Shown: positions 7,443 through 17,706 of the stretch, one piece after another
Layout of the letters: every line of letters starts with the position of its first letter
How positions within the stretch are numbered: position 1 is the first letter of the stretch
The notes under the pieces: generated by a model
Told to the model about the DNA's origin: nothing
What the model saw: the letters and a program-made list of their open reading frames with translations, nothing else
Databases searched by the model: none
Source of the DNA: Gammaproteobacteria bacterium
Lineage (GTDB): Bacteria; Pseudomonadota; Gammaproteobacteria; DSM-16500
Assembly: GCA_013286085.1 (NCBI GenBank)
Contig: JABDGK010000021.1
Span: 1 to 34,541, forward strand
Reading direction: 5' to 3'
Length of the DNA: 34,541 nt
Program-made: the position numbers and the translations under genes

Positions 7443-9470
7443 ATGAGTTTAGTGCAGGTGAAAAACATTTTTTGGCGTTGCCTAAAAAACGTAGCGTTCT
7501 TTCTTGTGTTATGGGGCGTGGTACTTGCTGTTAACTTTCCTGTTATATCGTTTGATATGATGTATTTTGAGCAACCCGTGCTTTACTTGGTGAATCAAAA
7601 AATAACGTCATTGCATGATTTGCTGAATGTCTATTTGCATCCTATGATGCTTGATGTGCTCTCCATCCCATTTTTTCGACCGTCTGGGCATTTTCTTGTG
7701 TATCAAGTTATCACGTTGTTTTTAGATTGGCATAACACACGTGGTTTTTTAGTTGTTAATTTCTTTTTCCTCGCATTAGCTTGCTGCATGATAATAAAAG
7801 TATATCGTTTATTGTTTCCTCGATATGTTGTGGGAGGTTATATTGCGTGTGGAATTTATTTAATGCATCCAGCGTTAATGTTGTCACGACTTTCGCCTAT
7901 GCATTTTGAATTTGCAAGCGTGTTCTTTTTTCTAGTAGGCTTGTATTATTTTATCTTATTCTGCCAAAAAAATTCGCTTGGTTTGAATAACGTACATCAA
8001 CAAAAATTGCAGCATCACGCATTACTTTTATTGAGTATTTTGTCTTATTTTATTGCCACCACTTTTAAAGAAGTGACAATTATATTAGGGCCTATTGTGG
8101 TGATGTATTTATTAATTTCACTTTACAATAAGCAAAAATTTTCTGCTTATTTTTGCATGCTCTATCGCCATCGTGAAATGGCTGGTCTTATTGTTCTTTA
8201 TGGCGTCGTTTCAATCACTATCGCGCTGTATTTTATGTTGATGTGGCCGACATTAACACATCCATTGCAAAATCATGGGATCATAGCTGCAATGCCAACG
8301 GTATTAAATAAATTACTTAAAACAGTATTTGCGTTGCCCTCTACTGTTTTTACCGGTGCTTCTTTTGATGTGAAATCGTTACTCTGGGAAGTTGTTATTT
8401 TTCCCCCGCTGGTCCAGAAAGCGTGTTGGTTGTTGGACAGTTTATTATTGGTAAGTGGTTGTTTACTTTATATCAAACACAGTCAATCGACAGTGGATCG
8501 AACTTATAAAAAATCTTTTCTGTTTTTGGGGGTGGCGGCTGTATTGAGTCTCATTCTGCCAGTTACTTGGAGTCATGCGATGCCCTGGCATTTAGCGCTG
8601 AGCTTGGTTTTTGTTAGCATGGCGATGGGGTTTTGTGTTGAATATGTCTGTTGTCGTCTAATGCCAAATAGTATGTGGGTTACTGTTGTCGGCAGTATTG
8701 TTGCTTTGGCGTTAGGTTTAATGACGATTACGGTGATGAATGCTAATATTCAATTCATCAAACAGACAAAGGCGTTTTTTGCTTTGCAGCTCGATCGCAA
8801 TGCGGTATTACATCCACCTGCTATTAAAAGCCAATTAAATGCGGACAGTGTTCTTGTAGTTGAGGATAGCAGCGTACACAGTGATTATCATCTTGGCGAT
8901 AGTATTTATCCTGTAGAGTTGTACGGATCTGTCGATATTCATCGATTGCTGCCAGTGCGAGGGTTTTATGAGTTTCCTTTTGTTTATGGCGGTACATTAT
9001 TCCGGTGGGCTTATTTGATGCCTGCATTGCAAGAACAGGTCTATCCATTCCAGGTTGAACAAATGCAAACAGTATCCGACACAATACTTTATTTATGGTT
9101 GCAGCATGATAAAAATATTTTTTGTTTGGGTTACGATAAAAAAGCAGAGTGGGTTGATCGTACAACTGCCTTTAAAAAAAATTTGTTGCTCGAAAAAATA
9201 AGACGCCATTTAACAGTCAATCGATATTATACGACGCCAGCTTCAGTCAGTAATAATGCCAATGTTATTGCAAAAATGAAAACAGTAGTCAATGTGGAGT
9301 CTTGTGAGTTTGTATGCGATAAAACGCAACAGTGCAAAGGATTTATTTATGAACCTAAATTAAATGGTTTATTTGCAAGTTGTTATTTTTATGGGATTGA
9401 ACGCAAAGAAGGCGTAAATAAAGCATGTCAATCTTGTCATAATTTTATTAAAACTCAGGCGATCGTTTAG
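7443..9470 (+). CDS. Polytopic membrane protein, GT-C-like, with C-terminal PAN/Apple-like Cys module (copy 1)
   Basis: 675 aa with about 11-12 predicted membrane helices over the first 440 residues, then a soluble tail of about 220 residues. The first loop has YFEQPVLYLVN and FFRPSGHFLVYQ (FRP at 78-80); a later helix starts with TTFKE. FRP and KE motifs of this kind recall TMTC/ArnT-like GT-C transferases that use polyprenyl-phosphate sugars. The tail ends in six conserved Cys (CEFVC, CKGFIY, CYFYG, CQSC) in a PAN/Apple-like pattern, presumably periplasmic. It starts at the ATG at 7443 with GAGGTG ahead, rather than an upstream TTG. No enzymatic proof exists and the function is inferred. 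Its tandem paralog follows after 30 nt. Confidence 0.65.
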   Translation: MSLVQVKNIFWRCLKNVAFFLVLWGVVLAVNFPVISFDMMYFEQPVLYLVNQKITSLHDLLNVYLHPMMLDVLSIPFFRPSGHFLVYQVITLFLDWHNTRGFLVVNFFFLALACCMIIKVYRLLFPRYVVGGYIACGIYLMHPALMLSRLSPMHFEFASVFFFLVGLYYFILFCQKNSLGLNNVHQQKLQHHALLLLSILSYFIATTFKEVTIILGPIVVMYLLISLYNKQKFSAYFCMLYRHREMAGLIVLYGVVSITIALYFMLMWPTLTHPLQNHGIIAAMPTVLNKLLKTVFALPSTVFTGASFDVKSLLWEVVIFPPLVQKACWLLDSLLLVSGCLLYIKHSQSTVDRTYKKSFLFLGVAAVLSLILPVTWSHAMPWHLALSLVFVSMAMGFCVEYVCCRLMPNSMWVTVVGSIVALALGLMTITVMNANIQFIKQTKAFFALQLDRNAVLHPPAIKSQLNADSVLVVEDSSVHSDYHLGDSIYPVELYGSVDIHRLLPVRGFYEFPFVYGGTLFRWAYLMPALQEQVYPFQVEQMQTVSDTILYLWLQHDKNIFCLGYDKKAEWVDRTTAFKKNLLLEKIRRHLTVNRYYTTPASVSNNANVIAKMKTVVNVESCEFVCDKTQQCKGFIYEPKLNGLFASCYFYGIERKEGVNKACQSCHNFIKTQAIV

Positions 9471-9500
9471 TGTTTGGCTCTGATGTTGAGGATTGATGGG

Positions 9501-11531
9501 ATGAATAAGTATGTGATTGGAAAAAATATAGCATTGCTATTGACGATACTGATGCTTGTATGGGTTGTTAATTTGCCGATATTTCACTCCGGCATGTTGT
9601 ATATTGAGCAGCCGACAATTTATTTGGCTAATAGCCATATTCATTCTTGGCATGATTTTTTAAATGTGTATTTACAACCAAAGTTGCTTGATCCGGCCGT
9701 GCCATTTTTTCGGCCATCGGGTCATTTTTTAATTTATCAAATTATAATGCCGCTATTGGGTTGGCATAATGCAACAGGGATGTTGCTAATCAATTTTGCC
9801 TTTCTAGCATTGATAGGCTTTTTCATGATAAAGCTGTATCGATTATTATTTTCAGGGTTCGTCATGGGCGGCTATATTGCATTTGCCGTGTACCTGATGC
9901 AGCCAGCTTTGTTCGTCTCGCGTCTGACAGTCATGCATTTTGAATTTGCTTATGTGTTATTTTTAGTAACCAGTTGGTATTGCTTCGCACTTTTTTGCAA
10001 AAAAAATCATTTATTAGAGGATGCTACGTATTATTCCTGTGGCATCCGAAAAATTAAATTTCATGATATGCACTATGTTTTGTTAGCGATGGTTTTTTTT
10101 GTGATTGCCGCAACATTTAAAGAACCTGCGGTTATGTTGGGGTTAGTGTTAATCAGTTATTTATGCATTGCTTTGTATGATCGTCAGCCGCTGTTAAAGT
10201 TATTGAGTGATATACTACGTAACAAAGCGTTGCTGCAAATTATTTTGTTAATTCTATTTACCACGATTGTTTTGCTTATTTATCTCACGTTACCTTGGCC
10301 AAGTATTTCTCATCCTGATCGTCATGCGATACAGCTGATTGAAATATGGGGAGCGCTAAAAGAATGGGTGCGTATTGTATTTAGTCTTAATCCATCTGTT
10401 ATTTCAGAGAGTGGGTTGTATGCAGAGGGTTTGGTATTAAGGCACATGACTATTCCTTTTGCGGTGCAGGTTGTTAACTGGATATTGTTGAGTTCCCTAA
10501 TAGCCACTATCTTTTTAGTCTGTAAAAGCAAAACAAATAGAAAAATATTTTTTTATCGAAAATCGTTACTGTTGTTAAGTTTAGCGTGCATTATTTTTTT
10601 GATTTTGCCGCTAGGGTGGGCGGCGGGGTTGCCATGGCATTTTAGTTTATTCTTGTTGTGCTTTAGTTTGATGCTGGGTTTTGGTGTTGAGTATATTATT
10701 CGATTATTTCTGCATCACACTGCTTCGGCTACAGTTTTAAGCGTTGTCATGGCGAGTATGATTGCATTGTTAACAGTGTCAGTGAATCAAGAAAATCTTC
10801 ATTATATTGCTTCTCAAACAGAGGGATTTGTCTACGCATTGAATCAACATGCTGTTATGCAGCCACCCGCCATTCAAGCACAATTAAATACAAAGAGTGT
10901 GGTGCTTGTCGAAGATAGCTTAAGTGTCGGCGACTATGGACTTGGGAATGGTGCGTATCCATTATTCATATTGTCGAATGCCGAATACGAAAAATTACAT
11001 TCTCTGCAGCGTTATCAGTTTATACAATATCAACCACGGTATAATGGTACATTATTTCGTTTAGCTTATTTGCGACCGCATTTACAGGAAGAAATTTTCC
11101 CATTTCAGATTCAAAATATGAAAGCGGTTGCTAGCGAAGAGATTTATAGTTGGTTGGCGCAGAATGAAAATATTTTTTGTTTGGGCTATGATAAATCAGG
11201 TGATTGGTCTGACCGCACTGTTGCATTCAAACAAAAACTCCAGACCGAAAAAAAACGCCGCCAATTAATCGTCAATCCATATCGAGAGATTGCCACAACC
11301 GCAATGTTTGGCAAGGCGCTCTATACAAAAATATTTTCTGCAGTCCCTGATGTGACGCTTTGCCGATTTCAGTGTGATCAAGATAATCGTTGTAAGGGAT
11401 TTCTTTACATGCATGCAGAGGCTGTCGGTAAATTTAAGCCACGTTGTGATTTTTATCGGTCTTTTGACGTGAAAACAGCCAAGGCATGTTCGGTCTGTGA
11501 AGTGCATATAAAAACCAATACAGTTGCATAG
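9501..11531 (+). CDS. Polytopic membrane protein, GT-C-like, with C-terminal PAN/Apple-like Cys module (copy 2)
   Basis: 676 aa, a tandem paralog of the preceding gene over its full length. It has the same first-loop motifs (YIEQPTIYLAN, HDFLNVYL, PFFRPSGHFLIYQ), the same TFKEP helix start, and the same periplasmic block (IFCLGYDK, DRTVAFKQKL). The same six-Cys tail is present: CRFQC, CKGFLY, CDFY, CSVC. About 11-12 membrane helices. The in-frame ATG at 9483 lacks a ribosome site; TTGAGG precedes the ATG at 9501, giving almost the same length as copy 1. The pair probably forms an operon. Most divergence is in helices and in the loop after about residue 130, suggesting different acceptors or partners. 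Exact role unknown. Confidence 0.65.
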   Translation: MNKYVIGKNIALLLTILMLVWVVNLPIFHSGMLYIEQPTIYLANSHIHSWHDFLNVYLQPKLLDPAVPFFRPSGHFLIYQIIMPLLGWHNATGMLLINFAFLALIGFFMIKLYRLLFSGFVMGGYIAFAVYLMQPALFVSRLTVMHFEFAYVLFLVTSWYCFALFCKKNHLLEDATYYSCGIRKIKFHDMHYVLLAMVFFVIAATFKEPAVMLGLVLISYLCIALYDRQPLLKLLSDILRNKALLQIILLILFTTIVLLIYLTLPWPSISHPDRHAIQLIEIWGALKEWVRIVFSLNPSVISESGLYAEGLVLRHMTIPFAVQVVNWILLSSLIATIFLVCKSKTNRKIFFYRKSLLLLSLACIIFLILPLGWAAGLPWHFSLFLLCFSLMLGFGVEYIIRLFLHHTASATVLSVVMASMIALLTVSVNQENLHYIASQTEGFVYALNQHAVMQPPAIQAQLNTKSVVLVEDSLSVGDYGLGNGAYPLFILSNAEYEKLHSLQRYQFIQYQPRYNGTLFRLAYLRPHLQEEIFPFQIQNMKAVASEEIYSWLAQNENIFCLGYDKSGDWSDRTVAFKQKLQTEKKRRQLIVNPYREIATTAMFGKALYTKIFSAVPDVTLCRFQCDQDNRCKGFLYMHAEAVGKFKPRCDFYRSFDVKTAKACSVCEVHIKTNTVA

Positions 11532-11706
11532 GGACTACGCATGAAAAATTGGTAGCTCTTCGTGAACGGGCACGTTTACGATTATTAAAGCGTACTTGTC
11601 AGTATTCATGGCCTTGGCGGTATCTTTATCCACCCTACCCTTCACGACGAATTTCAGGTAAGATTCGGGAATTTTGTGGATACTGGTCGTGTTTTTAGGA
11701 GAAGCT

Positions 11707-13734
11707 ATGCCTGGTCGTCGAGAGCTTGCCAATGCAATTCGTGCATTAAGTATGGATGCCGTACAGAAAGCCAATTCCGGACATCCGGGAATGCCGATGG
11801 GTATGGCGGATATTGCCGAGGTATTATGGAATGATTTCTTGCAGCATAATCCTAAAGACCCCCATTGGCTAAATCGTGATCGTTTTATTTTATCAAATGG
11901 ACACGGTTGCATGCTGCATTATGCGTTGCTGCATCTGGCGGGCTATGACTTAACGATGGATGATATTAAGAATTTCCGTCAATTGCACTCTAAAACACCC
12001 GGCCATCCTGAGTTTGGGGATACCCCGGGTGTTGAAACAACCACGGGTCCATTAGGTCAAGGATTAGCTAACGCAGTGGGCATGGCAATGACGGAAGCAC
12101 ACTTAGCCAAGCAATTTAATCGTGACAACTTCCCTATTATTGATCATTTTACCTATGTGTTTGTGGGAGATGGTTGCTTGATGGAAGGTATTTCCCATGA
12201 GGTATGCTCGTTAGCGGGAACGCTGGGTTTGGGTAAATTAATCGCGATTTATGATGATAATAATATTTCCATTGATGGCGAAGTGACTGGCTGGTTTACG
12301 GATAATACGCCGCAGCGTTTTGAAGCTTATGGTTGGCATGTGATTCCAAATATCGATGGTCATAATGCAGATGCAGTAAAGCATGCTTTAGCAGAAGCCA
12401 GGTCTGTGACAGATAAACCTTCTATTATTTGTTGTAAAACAACGATTGGTTTCGGTTGTTCTCCTGCAATGGCAGGGACTGAAGATACGCATGGCTCGCC
12501 TCTTGGGGCTGAAGAAATCGCCTTAGTACGCAAAAATCTTAATTGGCCGCATGCGCCATTTGTTGTGCCAGCGGATATCTATGCCGCTTGGGATGCCACT
12601 GCTAAAGGTGCGGCGATTGAATCGCGTTGGCAGCAATTATTTACGGCATATACCAAGCAATATCCTGAGCTAGCACAAGAATTCAATCGCCGGATGAAAC
12701 GACATTTGCCAGAGAGGTGGGCTGAGCTGACTGATAAATTAATCCATGAGTTTCAAGCCAAGAAAGAAACCATCGCGACCCGAAAAGCATCTCATTTAAC
12801 GTTAAATCATTATGCACAAATTTTACCTGAGTTAGTGGGTGGTTCGGCGGACTTGACCGGCTCTAATTTAACAGACTGGAAAAATGTGCAGACCTACTCT
12901 AAAGAAACCCCCGAAGGGCAGTATATTCATTATGGGGTGCGTGAGTTTGGCATGTCAGCCATTCTGAATGGCATGGCATTATACGGTGGGGTGATACCAT
13001 TTGGCGGTACCTTTCTGACTTTTTCAGATTATGCGCGTAATGCTGTGCGACTAGCGGCGTTGATGCGGCAGCGTGCTATTTTTGTTTATACCCATGACTC
13101 TATTGGATTGGGCGAAGATGGGCCAACACACCAACCTATCGAACATGCGCCTAGTTTGCGCATGATTCCTAATTTATCATTATGGCGGCCGTGTGATGCG
13201 GCTGAAACGGCGGTGGCTTGGCGAGCGGCGATCGAGTATCATGGCCCCACTTGTCTACTTTTTTCTCGTCAGAATTTGCCACACCAAGAGCGTGATGCGG
13301 CGACATTAGCAAATATTGCTCGAGGTGGCTATGTCTTATCAGACTGCGTGGGCAAACCAAATTTGATCTTGATAGCGACGGGTTCTGAAGTATCGTTAGC
13401 AACAGCGGCTGCAGAACAGTTAGCTGCCAGCGGGATACGGGTGCGCGTGGTGTCCATGCCATCGACAGATGTGTTTTTGTCACAGGATATTGCATATCAA
13501 GCAGCTGTATTACCCAAAGATATCACTGCACGCATTGCGATTGAAGCAGCGGTCAGTGATGGCTGGTATAAGTTTGTGGGTTGCCATGGCAAAGTGATCG
13601 GTATCGATCGCTTTGGTGCTTCAGCGCCGGCAAAAGATGTATTTAAAGATTGCGGTCTAACAGTTGAGCGAATTGTTGCGGTTGCAGAAGACTTGGCAAA
13701 GCAAAGCAATATATTGAAAGCAGAGATGATTTAA
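11707..13734 (+). CDS. tkt: Transketolase
   Basis: Thiamine-diphosphate enzyme of the non-oxidative pentose phosphate pathway; moves two-carbon units between sugar phosphates in the cytosol. 675 aa (E. coli TktA 663). It shows [18 protein letters not shown], the ThDP motif [12 protein letters not shown]...DDNN, the pyrimidine domain with [19 protein letters not shown], and the C-terminal domain starting near SEVSLA. AGGAG lies 5 nt before the ATG at 11707; an in-frame ATG 33 nt upstream is unsupported. It heads a co-directional run of eight genes. Here it connects ribose 5-phosphate from nucleoside breakdown to glycolysis. Confidence 0.97.
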   Translation: MPGRRELANAIRALSMDAVQKANSGHPGMPMGMADIAEVLWNDFLQHNPKDPHWLNRDRFILSNGHGCMLHYALLHLAGYDLTMDDIKNFRQLHSKTPGHPEFGDTPGVETTTGPLGQGLANAVGMAMTEAHLAKQFNRDNFPIIDHFTYVFVGDGCLMEGISHEVCSLAGTLGLGKLIAIYDDNNISIDGEVTGWFTDNTPQRFEAYGWHVIPNIDGHNADAVKHALAEARSVTDKPSIICCKTTIGFGCSPAMAGTEDTHGSPLGAEEIALVRKNLNWPHAPFVVPADIYAAWDATAKGAAIESRWQQLFTAYTKQYPELAQEFNRRMKRHLPERWAELTDKLIHEFQAKKETIATRKASHLTLNHYAQILPELVGGSADLTGSNLTDWKNVQTYSKETPEGQYIHYGVREFGMSAILNGMALYGGVIPFGGTFLTFSDYARNAVRLAALMRQRAIFVYTHDSIGLGEDGPTHQPIEHAPSLRMIPNLSLWRPCDAAETAVAWRAAIEYHGPTCLLFSRQNLPHQERDAATLANIARGGYVLSDCVGKPNLILIATGSEVSLATAAAEQLAASGIRVRVVSMPSTDVFLSQDIAYQAAVLPKDITARIAIEAAVSDGWYKFVGCHGKVIGIDRFGASAPAKDVFKDCGLTVERIVAVAEDLAKQSNILKAEMI

Positions 13735-13744
13735 TAGCAGAACC

Positions 13745-13813
13745 GTAGGGTGGACAAAGCGCAGCGTGTCTACCGAATGTTATGGTGGACACGCTGCGCT
13801 TTGTTCACCCTAC
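13745..13813. repeat. Dispersed inverted repeat, GGTGGACAAAGCGCAGCG family, copy B
   Basis: Arms of 30 bp (13745-13774 and 13784-13813) begin GTAGGGTGGACAAAGCGC and are inverted copies with two mismatches and a 9-bp spacer. The element lies between tkt and gap, 11 nt after the tkt stop, and would form a very stable RNA hairpin without a T tract. It may set the ratio of the two transcripts. Confidence 0.88.
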
Positions 13814-13844
13814 GAAAAATTAAATTAAAGCGGAGACATTCCAA

Positions 13845-14876
13845 ATGACGATTCGAGTTGCAATTAATGGTTATGGACGTATTGGTCGTAACATTTTACG
13901 GGCTTTTTACGAGTCAAAAAAACATACGGATTTACAGATTGTTGCGATAAATGATTTGGGTGATATTGCCACCAATGTTCACTTAACACGTTATGATACC
14001 ACGCACGGTAAATTTCCGGGTGAAGTCGGTGTGTCTGGGAATGATATGATTGTGAACGGCGATAAAATTCGTGTGGTCGCTGAGCGCGATCCTAAAAAAT
14101 TACCTTGGCGTGAATTGAATGTTGATCTTGTATTTGAGTGCACAGGATTTTTTACCAGCCGTGAAAAAGCAGCTGGCCATATTGAAGCCGGTGCAAAAAA
14201 AGTTATTATTTCTGCACCCGCAACAGATGTGGATGCAACGATTGTTTATGGTGTGAATAATCACATATTAAAAAGCACAGATACCATTATTTCTAATGCG
14301 TCATGCACCACAAACTGTTTGGCACCCTTAGTGAAGCCATTCCATGAAAAATTAGGCATTGTGGCGGGTTTGATGAATACCGTGCATTCCTATACCAATG
14401 ACCAAGTGTTAATTGATGTGTATCACACCGATGTACGCCGTGCTCGCTCAGCGACACATTCCATGATTCCAACGAAAACTGGCGCTGCTGCTGCGGTTGG
14501 CTTGGTGTTGCCTGAGTTAAACGGCAAGTTAGATGGTTTTTCTATTCGTGTACCAACGATTAATGTGTCTGTTGTTGATTTCACATTTACAGCTAAGCGT
14601 GATACCACGGTGGACGAAGTCAATAAAATTATGCAAGAGGCTGCCGCATCTGGCCCATTGAAAGGCATTTTAGAAATAAATGAATTGCCTTTAGTGTCGA
14701 TTGATTTTAATCACAATCCGGCGTCGTCTATTTTTGATGTGACCCAAACGAAAGTGATTGGCAATTTGGTGAAAGTGTTATCTTGGTATGATAACGAATG
14801 GGGCTTCTCTAATCGTATGCTCGATACAGCAAAGGCGTTGATGCATGCTAAGGCAGCGGCAACGACAAACGCATAA
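13845..14876 (+). CDS. gap: Glyceraldehyde-3-phosphate dehydrogenase
   Basis: Oxidative phosphorylation of glyceraldehyde 3-phosphate with NAD in glycolysis, or the reverse in gluconeogenesis. 343 aa. Rossmann start [24 protein letters not shown] at the end of beta-2, catalytic SNASCTTNC with Cys154, HSYTNDQ, and the C-terminal [18 protein letters not shown]-type inserts are absent. Erythrose-4-phosphate dehydrogenase (Epd) is the nearest alternative, but the motif set and context fit GAPDH. GGAGA ribosome site. Follows tkt in the Coxiella-like order, but phosphoglycerate kinase does not follow. Confidence 0.95.
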   Translation: MTIRVAINGYGRIGRNILRAFYESKKHTDLQIVAINDLGDIATNVHLTRYDTTHGKFPGEVGVSGNDMIVNGDKIRVVAERDPKKLPWRELNVDLVFECTGFFTSREKAAGHIEAGAKKVIISAPATDVDATIVYGVNNHILKSTDTIISNASCTTNCLAPLVKPFHEKLGIVAGLMNTVHSYTNDQVLIDVYHTDVRRARSATHSMIPTKTGAAAAVGLVLPELNGKLDGFSIRVPTINVSVVDFTFTAKRDTTVDEVNKIMQEAAASGPLKGILEINELPLVSIDFNHNPASSIFDVTQTKVIGNLVKVLSWYDNEWGFSNRMLDTAKALMHAKAAATTNA

Positions 14877-14908
14877 TAGTGTGATTATCTAAAAGGAGCA
14901 GCGAAAGC

Positions 14909-15586
14909 ATGCCAACAACACCATTTTTAGATATGTTTGGTCGTTCACCGATTCGACCACTCGAAGAACATATGTCTAAGGTATATGCGTGTGTGAAACG
15001 CTTAGCGCCTTTTTTTGATGCCGTATTGAAAGCAGATTGGCGAGAAGTTGAAAAACTACAACAAGAAATTGCGCGTCTTGAAAATGAAGCAGATGACATG
15101 AAGCGTGATTTACGGTTGCATTTGCCTAAAGGCTTATTCATGCCAGTCTCGCGTAGTGATTTGTTAGAATTATTGAGCGTGCAAGATCGTCTCGCCAATA
15201 AAGCAAAAGATATCGCTGGCATGGTGTTGGGCCGAAAAATGCATTTTCCTAGCGAAATCACCGTATTATTTATGGCGTTTCTGCATCGCTGTCTGGATGC
15301 CTCTAAGCAAGCAGATACGGCTATCCATGAGTTGGACGAATTATTGGAAACGGGGTTTAGTGGTAGTGAAGTTAAATTAGTGGAAGGGATGATTGCCGAG
15401 CTATCTCATATTGAGCGAGATACCGATAAAATCCAAATTCAATTACGCCATATTGTGTTCGACCTCGAAACAAAACTCCCTCCTGTGGATGTCGTGTTTA
15501 TCTACAAAATCATTGAGTGGACGGGTGATCTTGCGGATAGAGCGCAAGACATCGGTGATCGCTTACAAATTTTATTAGCAAGATGA
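14909..15586 (+). CDS. DUF47/PhoU-like phosphate transport accessory protein
   Basis: 225 aa, all alpha-helical, of the TIGR00153/DUF47 family related to PhoU. Paired acidic metal-binding stretches are visible: RLENEADDMKRD (about 49-60), DRLANKAKD, ERDTDKIQ and DLADRAQDIGDRL. Family members are encoded next to Pit-type transporters and are thought to modulate them. Here the pit gene follows after 13 nt. AAGGAGCAG lies ahead of the ATG at 14909. No membrane segments. Confidence 0.92.
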   Translation: MPTTPFLDMFGRSPIRPLEEHMSKVYACVKRLAPFFDAVLKADWREVEKLQQEIARLENEADDMKRDLRLHLPKGLFMPVSRSDLLELLSVQDRLANKAKDIAGMVLGRKMHFPSEITVLFMAFLHRCLDASKQADTAIHELDELLETGFSGSEVKLVEGMIAELSHIERDTDKIQIQLRHIVFDLETKLPPVDVVFIYKIIEWTGDLADRAQDIGDRLQILLAR

Positions 15587-15599
15587 GATAAGGCTTCCT

Positions 15600-16856
15600 A
15601 TGGATTATGGTAATACTTTTATCCTGCTAGCCTGTGGTATTGGTTTGTGGATGACGTGGGGTGTTGGTGCGAATGATCTTGCTAACATCATGAGTACCGC
15701 GATGGGATCAAAAGCATTGTCGGTTCGACAAGCGTTAGTGATTGCGATTGTCTTTGAAATTGCAGGGGCTTTTTTGGGTGGTAATGGTGTGACCGATACC
15801 ATTCGTGGCGGCATTATTGAACCCAGTGTTTTTGCAAATACGCCGCAACTCTATATCTATGGCATGCTCTCGGTGCTCATGGCCGGCGCTGTTTGGATGA
15901 CCATGGCGAGTTTTTTAGGTATGCCAGTCTCTATTACGAATGCGATTGTAGGATCCTTAGTGGGTGTCGGCGCTATTATGCTTGGCGTGCATGCTGTGCA
16001 TTGGCAAGAAGTCGGCTATATTGCCATCAGTTGGTTTAGTTCACCCACTATTGCGGGTGTGATTGCATTTTTGTTATTTATTTCCATCAAGCGTTCTATT
16101 CTGGGCGCAGAAAATCCACTGGTTGCAGCCGAATATTATGTGCCCATTTATTTATTTTTAGTGGGTGTTGTGCTGGCAATGATGACAACGCTAAAGGGGT
16201 TGAATCATTTTCATGTGAATTTGAATTTGTTTCATAAAATCGCTGTCGTGGCTGTGACAGTATTTTTTGTGATGCTGCTTGGGCTGACCAGCATCCGAAA
16301 AATTCGGATGAAATTAAAATTCAAACTCAATCGTCATACACAATTTCAATATATTGAAGACATGTTTAGTGTGTTAATGGCATTCACCGCTTGTGCCATG
16401 GTGTTTGCACATGGGTCAAATGATGTTGCTATTGCCGTGGGGCCTATTACGGCTATCTTAAGTTTAGTAAAAGAAGGCCAACCTATGCATGATGGTTGGT
16501 TACTCAGCGGCATGTTGTTATTTGGTTGTTTCGGGGTGATTTTAGGTTTGGTCATGTATGGCCGCAAGGTGATTGAAACAGTCGGCAGTGCCATTACGAC
16601 GTTAACACCCAGTCGTGCATTTGCAGCTACGTTAGCCGCAGCGAGCACCGTCATTGTTTCAACGAGCACAGGCATTCCTGTTTCTGCGACACAAACATTG
16701 GTGGGCGCCGTATTTGGCGTCGGTTTGGCGCGCGGTATTGACGCATTAAATTTAAATGTGATTCGTAATATTTTCATGTCGTGGATTATTACGATTCCTG
16801 CAGCGGCAGGTTTAGCCACATTTTTTTTCTGGGCATTAAAAATAATCTTTGGGTAA
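15600..16856 (+). CDS. pit: Inorganic phosphate transporter, PiT family
   Basis: 418 aa with 10-12 membrane helices. Both PiT signature repeats are present: GANDLAN at residues 23-29 and FAHGSNDVAIAVGP near 270, each opening a homologous half. A central cytoplasmic loop is basic (IRKIRMKLKFKLNRH). It imports phosphate with a proton or as a metal-phosphate complex at the inner membrane. Shorter than E. coli PitA (499), as in many PiT/DUF47 pairs. It is directly followed by a phosphorolytic enzyme (PNP), which consumes phosphate. Confidence 0.95.
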   Translation: MDYGNTFILLACGIGLWMTWGVGANDLANIMSTAMGSKALSVRQALVIAIVFEIAGAFLGGNGVTDTIRGGIIEPSVFANTPQLYIYGMLSVLMAGAVWMTMASFLGMPVSITNAIVGSLVGVGAIMLGVHAVHWQEVGYIAISWFSSPTIAGVIAFLLFISIKRSILGAENPLVAAEYYVPIYLFLVGVVLAMMTTLKGLNHFHVNLNLFHKIAVVAVTVFFVMLLGLTSIRKIRMKLKFKLNRHTQFQYIEDMFSVLMAFTACAMVFAHGSNDVAIAVGPITAILSLVKEGQPMHDGWLLSGMLLFGCFGVILGLVMYGRKVIETVGSAITTLTPSRAFAATLAAASTVIVSTSTGIPVSATQTLVGAVFGVGLARGIDALNLNVIRNIFMSWIITIPAAAGLATFFFWALKIIFG

Positions 16857-16875
16857 TTATTCAGTGGAGTGAGAG

Positions 16876-17706
16876 ATGGAACCATCATTAGATGCAGCAA
16901 TGAGTGTCATAAAAAAATATGCCGGTAACTCATTTCCAAAAGTGGGCATGATTTTAGGTTCTGGCTTAGCACCGTTGGCAGATCAAATTGTGAATCCCAT
17001 CACGATCCCTTATCAAGCACTGGGATTATCAACGGGCACTGTCATGGGGCACGCGTCGTTGTTAGTGTTTGGGACAATTAAAGATGTGCCTGTCGTATGT
17101 TTAAAAGGGCGTTTGCATCTTTATGAAGGTGCATCTTATGAGTCGATTCGCACACTTGTCCGTATCGTTAAACATTTAGGGGCGCATTCATTACTTGTTA
17201 CCTGTGCTGCTGGATCATTGCGTAAAGATGTTGGTCCAGGTGAAGTGATGCTAATTAATGATCATATTAATTTTCAACCGGGTAATCCGTTAGTGGGTCC
17301 CAATGATGAATCGATGGGGCCGCGTTTTGTTAACCTCGAAGATGCATATGATCCGGGTTTACGAAAAACATTCGCAACGGTGGCTAGCCGTATGAATATG
17401 CCAGTCCAAGAAGGTGTTTATCTTTCAACATTAGGCCCTTGTTTTGAGACGCCAGCAGAGATTCGCGCATTCAAAACCATGGGTGCTGATCTGGTGGGTA
17501 TGTCAGTGGTGCCAGAAGTGATTGTCGCTAGACATTGTGGTTTGAGAGTAGTGGGTGTAGCCGCTATTACTAACTTGGCTGTTGGTATGAGTGAAGAAAA
17601 AGTCACGCATGAAGGCACGTTGCAATATGCGGATATTGCCGCACGTAAATTAGTAAAAATTATTCCTGAATTTATTCATGAAGCCAAGGCTGAACTCTGT
17701 GCTTGA
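16876..17706 (+). CDS. Purine nucleoside phosphorylase, trimeric class (PNP-II/XapA-like)
   Basis: 276 aa. Splits purine (deoxy)nucleosides with phosphate into base plus (deoxy)ribose 1-phosphate. Motifs: GSGLAPL (28-34), the phosphate-site His in MGHAS, KGRLHLYEG, VTCAAGSL, GPCFETPAEIRAF near 188-200, MGADLVGMS, and the purine-contact Asn in AITNLAVG. These define the trimeric human PNP/XapA class and not the hexameric DeoD class. GTGGAG precedes the ATG. deoC overlaps its 3' end, indicating translational coupling. Guanosine/inosine or xanthosine preference cannot be decided here. Confidence 0.93.
   Translation: MEPSLDAAMSVIKKYAGNSFPKVGMILGSGLAPLADQIVNPITIPYQALGLSTGTVMGHASLLVFGTIKDVPVVCLKGRLHLYEGASYESIRTLVRIVKHLGAHSLLVTCAAGSLRKDVGPGEVMLINDHINFQPGNPLVGPNDESMGPRFVNLEDAYDPGLRKTFATVASRMNMPVQEGVYLSTLGPCFETPAEIRAFKTMGADLVGMSVVPEVIVARHCGLRVVGVAAITNLAVGMSEEKVTHEGTLQYADIAARKLVKIIPEFIHEAKAELCA

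Noticed and set aside
11535-11912. Minus-strand open frame of 125 codons overlapping the start of tkt, with a fairly protein-like tail in the tkt leader
   Set aside because: Most of it lies antisense to the conserved tkt N-terminus, there is no ribosome site, and no family is recognisable. The leader 11532-11706 is better read as non-coding.
16346-16900. Minus-strand 184-codon frame antisense to pit
   Set aside because: Shadow of a conserved membrane protein gene; no ribosome site and no family likeness.
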